Assembly: GCA_037190175.1 (NCBI GenBank)
Contig: JBBCJM010000241.1
Location: 1-34,482 of the forward strand
Origin: JBBCJM01 sp037190175
GTDB lineage: Bacteria; Pseudomonadota; Alphaproteobacteria; Rhodobacterales; Rhodobacteraceae
Direction: 5' to 3'
Length of the DNA: 34,482 nucleotides
The notes below the pieces were generated by a model, which did not search any database, was not told where the DNA came from, and saw nothing but the letters and a program-made list of their open reading frames with translations. Below are positions 25,685 to 32,682 of this stretch, one piece after another (positions within the stretch are counted from its first letter, which is position 1; every line of letters starts with the position of its first letter). The position numbers were made by a program, and so were the translations under genes.

Positions 25685-25728
25685 TTGACAGGGGCGGGAT
25701 GTCTACTTACAAACCGTCTGGCTGGTAA
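25685..25728 (+). promoter_or_regulatory. Promoter and TetR-type operator (copy 2) of the acyl-CoA dehydrogenase operon
   Basis: TTGACA (25685-25690), a 17-bp spacer and TACAAA (25708-25713) make a near-consensus promoter. A 22-bp imperfect palindrome (25707-25728; ends TTAC and GTAA, core CCGTCTGG) covers the -10 and the start region. The first gene starts about 25 bases after the predicted transcript start. The site may also control tetR, which is divergent. Confidence 0.8.
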
Positions 25729-25743
25729 ATAAAGAAGCACGTG

Positions 25744-26913
25744 ATGGCCGCAGTGCAGATGGACCTCTATCTCCGGCCCGAGGAACGGGCGTTCCGCGAC
25801 GACTTGCGCGCCTTCTTCCGCAGCGCTGTGCCGGAGCGCATCCGCGCCAAGGTCAGCGCCGGCCTGCCGCTGGAGCGGGCCGAGGTCGTGGAATCCCAGC
25901 GCATCCTGAACGCCGCCGGCTATGCGGTGCCGCACTGGCCGGTGGAATGGGGCGGCCGGGACTGGACCCCGGTGCAACGCTATCTCTTCACCGAGGAAAT
26001 GCAGCGCAGCGCCGTGCCGCTGCCCTTGCAGTTCAACTGCACCATGCTGGGCCCGATCCTCGCCGCCTTCGGCACCGAGGCGCAGAAGCGCCGCTTCCTG
26101 CCGCGGGCGGCCAATCTGGACGACTGGTGGTGCCAGGGCTTCTCCGAACCCGAGGCGGGCTCGGACCTCGCCTCACTCAGGATGCGGGCGGTGCGCGAGG
26201 GCGACCACTACGTGGTGACGGGGCAGAAGACCTGGACCAGCCATGCGCAATATGCCGACTGGATCTTCTGCCTGGTGCGCACCGACCCGGGCGCGCCCAG
26301 GCAGCGCGGCATCTCCTTCCTGCTGATCGACATGCGCTCGCCCGGGGTCGAGTGGCGGCCGATCGTCACCATGGACGGCCGGCACGAGGTGAACGAGGTG
26401 TTCTTCGACCAGGTGAAGGTGCCGGTCGAGAACCTGGTGGGGCAGGAGAACCGCGGCTGGGACTATGCGAAGTTCCTGCTGGCCGCCGAACGCTCCGGCA
26501 TCGCGCGGATCGGCCTGTCGAAGGAACGGGTGGCCCGCGCCCGCAGCCGGGCCATGGCCACCGGCGTCTGGGAGGATCCGGTCTGGCGCGCCGGCCTGCA
26601 CGCGCTGGAGGTCGACCTGAAGGCGCTGGAGATCACCCAGATCCGCATCCTGCAACGGGGGGCCGGCGACAGGCCCGACCCCGCCTCCTCGATCCTGAAG
26701 CTGAAGGGGGCCGAGTTGCAGCAGCGCGCCACCGAGATCCTGGTGCAGGCCGAGGGGGAAGGCGCGCTGATGGCCCGCGAGGCGGAGGGCCCCGCCGCGG
26801 CGCTGAACACCTATCTGAACTTCCGCAAGGTCTCGATCTACGGCGGCTCGGCCGAGATCCAGCGCAACATCATCGCCGGGACCATCCTGAACCTGCGGGG
26901 GGGCGCGCCATGA
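25744..26913 (+). CDS. Acyl-CoA dehydrogenase, larger subunit type
   Basis: A 389-residue FAD enzyme that should introduce a double bond into an acyl-CoA. ACAD features in order: an N-terminal helical domain with GYAVPHWPVEWGGRDWTPVQRYLFTEEM, the FAD-binding segment GFSEPEAGSDLASLRMRA, GQKTWTSHAQYADWIFCLVRTD, and the C-terminal SIYGGSAEIQRNIIAGTILNLR. The MCAD-type catalytic Glu position is Gly (IYGG); Glu249 in LLAAERSGIA fits the alternative base of isovaleryl/long-chain types. I chose the ATG at 25744 over GTG 25741; ATG 25759 is also possible. Its stop overlaps the start of the second dehydrogenase gene (ATGA). Such paired genes often encode hetero-oligomeric dehydrogenases for dicarboxylic, steroid-ring or aromatic-derived acyl-CoAs. 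Confidence 0.92.
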   Translation: MAAVQMDLYLRPEERAFRDDLRAFFRSAVPERIRAKVSAGLPLERAEVVESQRILNAAGYAVPHWPVEWGGRDWTPVQRYLFTEEMQRSAVPLPLQFNCTMLGPILAAFGTEAQKRRFLPRAANLDDWWCQGFSEPEAGSDLASLRMRAVREGDHYVVTGQKTWTSHAQYADWIFCLVRTDPGAPRQRGISFLLIDMRSPGVEWRPIVTMDGRHEVNEVFFDQVKVPVENLVGQENRGWDYAKFLLAAERSGIARIGLSKERVARARSRAMATGVWEDPVWRAGLHALEVDLKALEITQIRILQRGAGDRPDPASSILKLKGAELQQRATEILVQAEGEGALMAREAEGPAAALNTYLNFRKVSIYGGSAEIQRNIIAGTILNLRGGAP

Positions 26914-27950
26914 TATCGGACGAAGCCCGCATGATCGGCGATGCCGTCGCCGGGATGATCGCGACCGAGGACCCCGCGGTGCTGTGGGCGCGGCTGGCCG
27001 GGGCCGGGATGCTGGGCCTTGCCGCGCCGGTCGGCGCCGGCGGCGCGGGGCTGGGCATGGCCGAACTCGTCCCCGTCGTCCGCGCGCTGGGCCGGACGCC
27101 GCTGCCGCTGCCGTTCCTGGCCAGCGAGGTGCTGTGCCTGCCCGTGCTGGCGCAGTTGGCCGGCGAGCCCGTGCGTTCGGCGATGGAGGCGGCGGGCAAT
27201 GGCACGCATCTGGCGCTGGCGCTGCACGACCGGGCCGAGACGCCGGCCCGGCGAGAGGCGGGGGGTTACCGGCTGGACGGCGAGAAGCAGCTTGTCCTGT
27301 CCGCGCAGGGGGCGGGGCATTTCCTGCTGGCCGCGCGGCTGGAGGGCCGGCCGGCCCTGTTCCTGCTGCCCGCCGGCCTGCCGGGGCTGTCCCTGCACCC
27401 TTATGCGGCGACCGGCCTCGGCCCCGCCGCCGACCTGCGGCTGGAGGGCGTGAGGCTGCCCGCCGATGCCCTGCTCCTGCACGGCGAGGCTGCGGCCGAC
27501 GCCATCGCGGCCGCCGAGGCGCGGGGGATGCTGGCCACGGCCGCCCAGATCGTGGGCGCGCTGGAGGAGATGCTGGCGCTGACCACCGACTACCTGCGCG
27601 CCCGCCGGCAGTTCGGCGTGCCACTGGCCAGCTTCCAGGCCCTGCAACACGCCGCCGTCGAGATGTTCGTGGAGATCGAGCTGGCAAGCTCGATGCTCGA
27701 CTACGGCGTGCTGATGATCGACGCCCCGGCGCCGGCCCGCGACCTGGCGCTGGCGGCGGTGAAGCTGAAGGCCAATGCCGCGGCCCGGCTGGCGGGCGAG
27801 GCGGCGGTGCAGCTGCACGGCGGGATCGGGATGACGATGGAAAGCAGGGTGGGCCGGCTCTTCGCCCGCATCTCGGTCTTGCGGCTGCTCTTCGGCGACG
27901 ACGCGGCGTGCCGCCGGCGGCTGGACGGGGCCGGCCTGTTGGAGGACTGA
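26910..27950 (+). CDS. Acyl-CoA dehydrogenase, smaller subunit type
   Basis: A 346-residue ACAD-family protein, shorter than usual (about 380). It has a weak N-terminal domain (LARLAGAGMLGLAAPVGAGGAGLGMAELVPVVRALGRTPLPLPF), a middle beta-domain, and a well-conserved C-terminal helical domain: DYLRARRQFGVPLASFQALQHAAVEMFVEIELASSMLDY, then VQLHGGIGMTMESRVGRLFARI. The FAD-binding middle motif G(F)xxTEP..GSD is not recognisable, which is typical of the smaller partner in two-gene dehydrogenases. Translation is coupled to the larger subunit by a 4-bp overlap. The two probably form one heteromeric enzyme; it is unclear whether this subunit binds FAD fully on its own. Confidence 0.9.
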   Translation: MISDEARMIGDAVAGMIATEDPAVLWARLAGAGMLGLAAPVGAGGAGLGMAELVPVVRALGRTPLPLPFLASEVLCLPVLAQLAGEPVRSAMEAAGNGTHLALALHDRAETPARREAGGYRLDGEKQLVLSAQGAGHFLLAARLEGRPALFLLPAGLPGLSLHPYAATGLGPAADLRLEGVRLPADALLLHGEAAADAIAAAEARGMLATAAQIVGALEEMLALTTDYLRARRQFGVPLASFQALQHAAVEMFVEIELASSMLDYGVLMIDAPAPARDLALAAVKLKANAAARLAGEAAVQLHGGIGMTMESRVGRLFARISVLRLLFGDDAACRRRLDGAGLLED

Positions 27951-27952
27951 CC

Positions 27953-28183
27953 ATGCAGGGCGGGGCCGGCCGGCGCGGGCTGGTACGCCTATCCCGCCGG
28001 CTGGCCGAGCGCGGCATCCCGCGCACCCACGGGCCGATGGTCGAGGAAGGGCGGCGGATCGTGCAGGAGGGGATCGCCGCCTCGGAAGCCGACATCGACG
28101 TGGTCTGGACCCACGGCTACGGCTTCCCGGACGATCCGGGCGGGCCGGGCGGAACCGCTAGGGCCGCTCATCGAAGAGCGTGA
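27953..28183 (+). pseudogene. Remnant of a FadJ/FadB-type 3-hydroxyacyl-CoA dehydrogenase
   Basis: Two pieces of one protein family lie in different frames. First, GAGWYAYPAG (frame of 27975) matches the TGAGWYxY motif of multifunctional fatty-acid oxidation proteins. Then, shifted by one frame, GIPRTHGPMVEEGRRIVQEGIAASEADIDVVWTHGYGFPDDPGGPG matches the C-terminal 3-hydroxyacyl-CoA dehydrogenase domain (usually ...NEGARILEEGIA...SDIDVVWVNGYGFPRWRGGPM). Intact proteins have about 700 residues. Here everything upstream of the first motif, the text between the pieces and the extreme C-terminus are missing. An open frame of 76 codons from the ATG at 27953 covers the second piece but is unlikely to be functional. 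It directly follows the dehydrogenase pair, as expected of a beta-oxidation operon. Confidence 0.75.
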
Positions 28184-28349
28184 TGGCCGCCGGGTCCAGC
28201 GCGATGCGCACGCGGTCGGCGGTCACCCGGGCGCGGGTTTCCAGCCGCACCTGCTGATCGCCCACCTCGACCACCACGGGCACCTTGGCCGGCCAGCCGA
28301 CCGCGCCGAAGAAGATCGCGTCATGCCCGAGATGGGGGTGGCCCTGCAT
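28158..28349 (-). pseudogene. Fragment resembling the C-terminus of an ABC transporter ATPase (TOBE-like)
   Basis: A 63-codon frame starts with the ATG at 28349, directly after operator copy 3 and without a ribosome site. The product ends GWPAKVPVVVEVGDQQVRLETRARVTADRVRIALDPAAITLFDERP. This resembles the TOBE-type tail of sugar, polyamine or iron ABC ATPases (RVRLALDPxxxHLFD). No Walker or signature motif is present. I read it as a displaced 3' end of a lost gene fused by deletion to a promoter. A small independent protein cannot be excluded, and the family match is weak. It faces the FadJ remnant tail to tail and overlaps its open frame. Confidence 0.35.
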
Positions 28350-28350
28350 A

Positions 28351-28397
28351 TTAGCTACCGTCTGGCCGGTAATAGTGGCGGCGGGCCCCAGCGTCAA
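28351..28397 (-). promoter_or_regulatory. Promoter with TetR-type operator (copy 3)
   Basis: On the minus strand TTGACG (28397-28392), 17 bp, and TATTAC (28374-28369) form a promoter with the same layout as copy 1. The 22-bp operator (28351-28372; ends TTAC and CTAA, core CCGGCCAGACGG) again overlaps the -10. It now points into a gene scrap whose ATG is only 1 bp beyond the operator, so its original target seems lost. Confidence 0.7.
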
Positions 28398-28401
28398 GCC
28401 G

Positions 28402-29586
28402 TCAGCAGGCTCCCGGGCGTCCCAGCCCGCGGTGGCGCAGGTCGGGCCAGGTGTCGGCCAGCCACAGGGCGAAGGCGGCGGCCCACAGAGCCGCGGCCAG
28501 CAGGTGCACCGGGCCGGGAGGCCAGGGGGCCAGCCCCATCTCGGGCAGGGCGCGGACCAGCGCGGCAAGGCCGGCCAGCACGAAGGCGGCCCGGGTGGGC
28601 AGGCGCAGGCCCAGCGGCTGGCCGGTGTGGAACCGCCCGGCGATGGCCAGCACCGCCAGCACCCCCAGCCCCAGCCCGCCCATCAGCGCCAGATGCAGCG
28701 GCGCGGCCTCGCCCCAGGGCGCGCCCAACCGCGCCGCGCCCAGCGCGATCAGCCCCACCCCCGCGAACCCGGCCGCACCCATCAGCACCAGGATCTCGGC
28801 GCGGATGACCTCCGGACCCACGAAGCCCTCGGCCATACGGTCCATGAACCCGGCCCCCGCGGCGATCCACAGGAAGCCGGTGACGGCCGGCGACAGCCCC
28901 GCGGCCTCGGCCAGCAGCGCCAGCGCCACCAGCCCGGGGCCGAGGTTGATACGCCCGGGATGCGGGCGGAAGGGGGCGGTGGCCTCGGTCGGGTCCAGCA
29001 CGTGGTTGGTGACCGGCACGGTGATCCGCGCCAAGGCGAGGCCCAGCAGCCCCAGGAACACCAGCCCCGCCACCCGCAGCCATTCCGCCGCCAGCGCGGC
29101 GTCGCCGGTCAGCATCCCCCAGCGGGCGACGGCCCCGGCCACGCCCAGGGCCGCGATCCAGCCCATGAAGGACAGCACCCGCGTGGTCCGGTGGCGCCAG
29201 GACAGCCGGCCCAGCCAGACCAGCAGCGCCACCAACCAAGCGAGGTCGAAAAGCATCATCGGCAGCACCAGCAGGTCGGCCCCCACCAGCCCCGCCACCC
29301 GCGCCCCGCCCCAGAGCCCGGCCAGCACCCACAGCGGCCGGCCCTGCGGCCGCGGCGTGTCGGTCCATTCCGGCACCGCGGTGGTCATGAAGCCGATCAG
29401 CGCCGCGCCCCAGGCGCCGAAGATCATCTCCTGCGCGTGCCAGACGCCGGCCGGGATATCTCGCGCGAAAGGCAGGTCGAAGGACCAGACCGCGACCCAC
29501 AGCAGCGGCCACAAGGCGGCGTGCAGCGCGGCCAGCGGGAAGAACAGCCGGAACCCCTCGTCCGACAGCGCGCGGGTCAGCGTCAC
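28402..29586 (-). CDS. nnrS: NnrS family membrane protein (first copy)
   Basis: A 394-residue polytopic membrane protein of the NnrS family, haem- and copper-containing in Rhodobacter and linked to tolerance of nitric oxide. The family signature near the N-terminus is GFRLFFPLAALHAALWPLLWV, then WHAQEMIFGAWGAALIGFMTTAVPEWTDTP. Conserved residues include the WHAxEM histidine. About twelve hydrophobic helices follow, with ITVPVTNHVLDP and GRFHTGQPLGLRLP between them. The ATG overlaps the stop of the ABC ATPase gene (ATGA), so its translation is coupled to the transporter. It differs clearly from the second NnrS in this window, which has the more usual WHAHELVFGYTSAVIAGFVLTAVPNWTG. Confidence 0.9.
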   Translation of the reverse strand: MTLTRALSDEGFRLFFPLAALHAALWPLLWVAVWSFDLPFARDIPAGVWHAQEMIFGAWGAALIGFMTTAVPEWTDTPRPQGRPLWVLAGLWGGARVAGLVGADLLVLPMMLFDLAWLVALLVWLGRLSWRHRTTRVLSFMGWIAALGVAGAVARWGMLTGDAALAAEWLRVAGLVFLGLLGLALARITVPVTNHVLDPTEATAPFRPHPGRINLGPGLVALALLAEAAGLSPAVTGFLWIAAGAGFMDRMAEGFVGPEVIRAEILVLMGAAGFAGVGLIALGAARLGAPWGEAAPLHLALMGGLGLGVLAVLAIAGRFHTGQPLGLRLPTRAAFVLAGLAALVRALPEMGLAPWPPGPVHLLAAALWAAAFALWLADTWPDLRHRGLGRPGAC

Positions 29587-30314
29587 GGCCGCGCCCTTTC
29601 GTCGATGTCGTGGATATGGGCGAAGAGCGGGTCGGCCAGCAACTCCTGCCGGCGGGCGAAGACCGCCGCGTCGTCCCGCGCGCCCTCGATCCGCCGCTCG
29701 CCGGCGATGCCGCGGCCGTGGCGGTCCAGCACCAGGATGCGGTGGCTGATGCGGATCGCCTCCATCAGGTCGTGGGTGATGAAGAGCGCGGCGAAGCGGG
29801 CGGCGGCCGCGGCCTCGATCACCAGATCCTGCATCCGCCGCTTCAAGGCCACGTCCAGGGCGGTGAAGGGCTCGTCGAAATAGATGAAGTCGGGGTCGGT
29901 CACCAAGGCCCGGGCGATGGCGGTGCGCTGGCGCATCCCGCCCGAGAGCTCCACCGGAAACTTGCCCAGGTCCTCCGGCAAGAGCCCCGCCCGCAGCGCC
30001 GCGGCCTGCACCCTTGCCGGCCGCCCTCCCACCCGGGCAAGGCGCAGGGGCAGGGCGATGTTCTGCCCGGCGGTGGCCCAGGGCAGCAGCCGCGGGTCCT
30101 GGAACACCATGGCGTGGCGCCCATAGCCCCGCCGCACCCGCCCCTCGCGCGGCTCGATCAGCCCGGCGGCGATATGGGCGATGGTGGACTTGCCGGAACC
30201 GGAGGGGCCGACCAGCGAGACGATCTCGCCCGGCTCGACCGCCAGGTCGATCCGCTCCAGCACCGTGCGGCCGAAGAAGGCGTGGCCGATGCGGTCGAGG
30301 CGCAGCAGGCTCAT
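29583..30314 (-). CDS. ABC transporter ATPase, NitT/TauT (SsuB/TauB) type
   Basis: The 243-residue ATPase of the importer encoded by this operon. Walker A is GPSGSGKST (36-44), the Q-loop MVFQDPRLLPW (Gln72), the signature ELSGGMRQR (from 122), Walker B FIYFDEP (143-149) and the switch histidine His181 in FITHD. The short Q-loop text RLLPW and the overall length are typical of nitrate, sulfonate, taurine and thiamine-precursor importers. The start overlaps the permease stop (ATGA) and its own stop overlaps the nnrS start, so permease, ATPase and nnrS are translated as a coupled chain. Confidence 0.92.
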   Translation of the reverse strand: MSLLRLDRIGHAFFGRTVLERIDLAVEPGEIVSLVGPSGSGKSTIAHIAAGLIEPREGRVRRGYGRHAMVFQDPRLLPWATAGQNIALPLRLARVGGRPARVQAAALRAGLLPEDLGKFPVELSGGMRQRTAIARALVTDPDFIYFDEPFTALDVALKRRMQDLVIEAAAAARFAALFITHDLMEAIRISHRILVLDRHGRGIAGERRIEGARDDAAVFARRQELLADPLFAHIHDIDERARP

Positions 30315-31120
30315 CGCTTCACCCCCCAGGGGGCCGCGGCCTCGCGCCAGCGTTCCAGTTCCCCCTTCACAGGCCGGATCAGCCCGTATTCCACCACGAT
30401 CAGCGCGATCACCGCCAGGCTGACCCATGCCAGCGCCTCGGCGATGTCCAGCATGGCGCGCGCCCGCGCCAGGGCGCCGCCCACGCCGCCGGCATTGGCC
30501 AGCAGTTCCGCCATCACCGCGACCTTGAAGGAGGTGCCCAGCGCCAGGATCAGCGCGGGCAGCAGGTGCCCGGCGATCTGGCGGCTGGCGATGTAGAGGA
30601 ACCGTCGCACCGGCCCGGCGCCGAACACCTGCGCCATGTCCTCCAGCCCCCGGTCGCGGGTCACCACCCCCTCCACCGCGCCGGCAAAGACCAGCGGCGA
30701 GGCCGAGATCAGGATGGTGATCGCCACCGTGGTGTCCGAGGCGCCGAACCAGATCATCGCCAGCACGATCCAGGCGATCGGCGGCACCCCCAGCACCACG
30801 GTCAGGATGGGGCGCGAGAGGCGCAGGGTGGCCGGGGAATAGCCCGCGGCGATCCCCGCCACCCCGCCGATCACCGCGCAGAGGGCGAAGCCCTGCAGGG
30901 CGCGCCCGGTGGTCAGCGCCAGCACGTCGCGGGCGGAGCCGTCGGCCAGCAGGCCCCAGGCCGCCGCCAGGGTGGCCAGCGGCGCGGGCAGGATGAAGTC
31001 GCCATACCGCTCGTGCCCCGCCTGCCAGACCGCGGCCAGCAGGCAGAGCCCGGCCAGCCCCGCCCAGCCAGACCAAAGGAACCGGCCCAGCCGGGCCAGA
31101 CGGTCGAGCGCCGCGGCCAT
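30311..31120 (-). CDS. ABC transporter permease, NitT/TauT (SsuC/TauC) type
   Basis: A 269-residue inner-membrane permease. The family text ERYGDFILPAPLATLAAAWGLLADG precedes the first conserved region. The core contains ILTVVLGVPPIAWIVLAMIWFGASDTTVAITILISASPLVF and the EAA-type loop LEDMAQVFGAGPVRRFLYIASRQIAGHLLPALILALGTSFKVAVMAEL, typical of SsuC/TauC/ThiX-like permeases. It starts 1 bp after the binding-protein stop and overlaps the ATPase start. Together with those two genes it forms a complete importer; the ligand is unknown. Confidence 0.92.
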   Translation of the reverse strand: MAAALDRLARLGRFLWSGWAGLAGLCLLAAVWQAGHERYGDFILPAPLATLAAAWGLLADGSARDVLALTTGRALQGFALCAVIGGVAGIAAGYSPATLRLSRPILTVVLGVPPIAWIVLAMIWFGASDTTVAITILISASPLVFAGAVEGVVTRDRGLEDMAQVFGAGPVRRFLYIASRQIAGHLLPALILALGTSFKVAVMAELLANAGGVGGALARARAMLDIAEALAWVSLAVIALIVVEYGLIRPVKGELERWREAAAPWGVKR

Positions 31121-31121
31121 G

Positions 31122-32102
31122 TCAGAGCGCGTAGAAGCCGTCGTCGGGCAGCTTGCCGCCGATGATCGCCGCGTCGGTCGAGGCCATCAGCGACAGCATC
31201 GCTTCGATGTCGGCGCGGATCGAGGAGGCGGTGCGCGCCACCAGCGCCGAATGCGGGATCGAGGCCGCCAGCACCGGCGCGGGCAGTTCCAGCGCGGCGC
31301 TGGCATGGGCGGCCGCGGCGGCGGGGTCGGCGTTGACCTGCTCGCTGACCTGGGCCAGGATCTCGTGCAGTTCCGCGATCCGGTCGCCACTGGCCTCGGA
31401 AAACGCCTGCGTCACGGCCAGCCCCGCCTGCGGGATCCGCGGCCCGAGGCCGGTGACCGCCCCCCATTCCGCCTGCACGCTGATCAGCCGCGCCATGGGC
31501 CGGCCCGCCTCCTTCCCGCGCAGCACCGCGACGGTGGCGGCGGGTTCCGACAGCAGCGCGGCGTCGATCTGCCCGGCCAGCAGCAGCTGCGCCGCCTCGG
31601 TCGGGCTGCCGGCGGGCACCAGGTCCAGCGTCAGCCCGTGGTGGGCCAGAAGCGCCCGCAGGATGAAGTCGGGTGTGTCGTTGACGAAGGGCACCGCCAG
31701 CCGCTTGCCCGCCAGCCCGGCCAGGTCGGCGGCCAGCCCCTCGGCCCCCACGATGGAGTAAAGCCCGTCGGTCATCGCATTGACCAGCCGCAGCCCCATG
31801 CCGCGGTTGTAGAGGTTGGCGGCCGCCTGCACCGGCACCACCGACAGGTCGATGGCGCCCGAGGTCAGGCCGGCGCGCAACTCGTCGGGATTGCGCCAGA
31901 CGGTCAGGCTCACGTCCGGCGACAGCCCCGCCAGCGCCCCGGTGGCCACCGCATGGGCCAGGGTGATCGAGGGGCCGGCCGGCGGGCCGTAGAGCGCGAG
32001 CCGGGCGAGCGGGGCGGCGCGCAGCACCGCGGGGGCGGCCAGCGCGGCGGCGAAGGCGGCGGAACCGGCCAGGATGGAGCGGCGGGAAACCGGCGTGGAC
32101 AT
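31122..32102 (-). CDS. ABC transporter substrate-binding protein, NitT/TauT-like, Tat-type signal
   Basis: A 326-residue periplasmic binding protein. The N-terminus is a signal peptide with twin arginines (SRRSILAG, Arg7-Arg8), a long alanine-rich core and a likely cut near LRA-APLA. The mature part opens LARLALYGPPAGPSITLAHAVATGAL and includes LTVWRNPDELRAGLTSGAIDLSVVPVQAAANLYNRGMGLRLVNA. That is the TauA/SsuA/ThiY-type two-lobe pattern with the xAxSxVP ligand-contact region. AGGAGG precedes the ATG. It lies 57 bp after nsrR and 1 bp before its permease. The ligand cannot be told; linkage to NsrR and NnrS suggests one needed under nitrosative stress, such as a cofactor precursor, metal complex or sulfur/nitrogen compound (inference). 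Confidence 0.87.
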   Translation of the reverse strand: MSTPVSRRSILAGSAAFAAALAAPAVLRAAPLARLALYGPPAGPSITLAHAVATGALAGLSPDVSLTVWRNPDELRAGLTSGAIDLSVVPVQAAANLYNRGMGLRLVNAMTDGLYSIVGAEGLAADLAGLAGKRLAVPFVNDTPDFILRALLAHHGLTLDLVPAGSPTEAAQLLLAGQIDAALLSEPAATVAVLRGKEAGRPMARLISVQAEWGAVTGLGPRIPQAGLAVTQAFSEASGDRIAELHEILAQVSEQVNADPAAAAAHASAALELPAPVLAASIPHSALVARTASSIRADIEAMLSLMASTDAAIIGGKLPDDGFYAL

Positions 32103-32159
32103 GGGATGCCTCCTGTGGGCGATGTTTGCTGGCTGGCCCGCGGGCTGGCTGAAAGGGGG

Positions 32160-32576
32160 TCAGGCCACCGGCTGCGGCAGCGCGATGTCGGCCAGCGTGG
32201 AACGGTCGAGTTCCGCCATGAACGCCGTCTCGGCCCGGCGCAGCCGCGACTTCAGCCCGCAGCAGCCGTCCAGCGTGCAGGCCGGCCCGCCGGGCGACAG
32301 GCAATCGACCAGCCCGTTGCTGCCGGCCTCCAGCAGCCGCACCACCGCGCCCAGCCGGATCTCGGCCGCCGGGCGGGCCAGCGTCGCGCCGCCGCCGCCG
32401 CCGCGCCGGGTGGTCAGGATGCCGCCCTGCACCAGCCTTTGCACGATCTTGGCCAGATGGTGGCGCGACAGGCCGAATTCCTCGGCCAGGTCCGCGGTGG
32501 AAAAGCCCCGCCCCGGCTCCGAGGCGATCCGCATCAGCGCGCGCAGGCCGTAATCGGTGAAGGAGGTGAGGCGCAT
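32160..32576 (-). CDS. nsrR: Rrf2-family nitric-oxide-sensing repressor NsrR
   Basis: A 138-residue Rrf2-type regulator that binds DNA when its iron-sulfur cluster is intact and is released by NO. The N-terminus MRLTSFTDYGLRALMRIASEP and the HTH FSTADLAEEFGLSRHHLAKIVQRLVQGGILTTRRGGGGGATLARP fit NsrR rather than IscR. The cluster cysteines are Cys92, Cys100 and Cys106 (spacing 8 and 6, as in ECF...TCxxxxxCGL), with an extra Cys105. The C-terminal text GLKSRLRRAETAFMAELDRSTLADI is also NsrR-like. It heads the leftward operon and faces the haemoglobin/nnrS/nnrU genes, so it probably controls both directions and itself. Confidence 0.92.
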   Translation of the reverse strand: MRLTSFTDYGLRALMRIASEPGRGFSTADLAEEFGLSRHHLAKIVQRLVQGGILTTRRGGGGGATLARPAAEIRLGAVVRLLEAGSNGLVDCLSPGGPACTLDGCCGLKSRLRRAETAFMAELDRSTLADIALPQPVA

Positions 32577-32590
32577 GGTCGCAGCGTTGA

Positions 32591-32611
32591 ATTGGTATTG
32601 CCACTACCTAT
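32591..32611. promoter_or_regulatory. Candidate NsrR operator between the divergent operons
   Basis: ATTGGTA (32591-32597) and TACCTAT (32605-32611) form a dyad with 6 of 7 pairs matching around a 7-bp centre. It is 15 bp before the nsrR ATG and 72 bp before the haemoglobin ATG. It is the only clear dyad I see in the 106-bp gap. No strong promoter hexamers could be assigned on either strand. Confidence 0.5.
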
Positions 32612-32682
32612 TCGCAGTCCTACCTCCGGGCAAGGCCCGGGGGCTGCGACAAGACGGCACCGGGCGGTCAAGGAGCCCGCGC

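Noticed and set aside
25922..26218. Arg/Ser-rich short frames inside real genes that resemble basic peptides
   Set aside because: Such frames occur in every real gene here because of third-position GC bias and have no ribosome sites.
26173..28095. A 640-codon frame antisense to the acyl-CoA dehydrogenases
   Set aside because: Its product is Pro/Arg/Ala-rich low-complexity text, while the opposite strand encodes clear ACAD proteins.
32103..32159. GCCCGCGGGC palindrome between nsrR and the binding-protein gene as an operator
   Set aside because: Short, pure-GC self-complementary stretch without flanking symmetry; expected by chance at this GC content.
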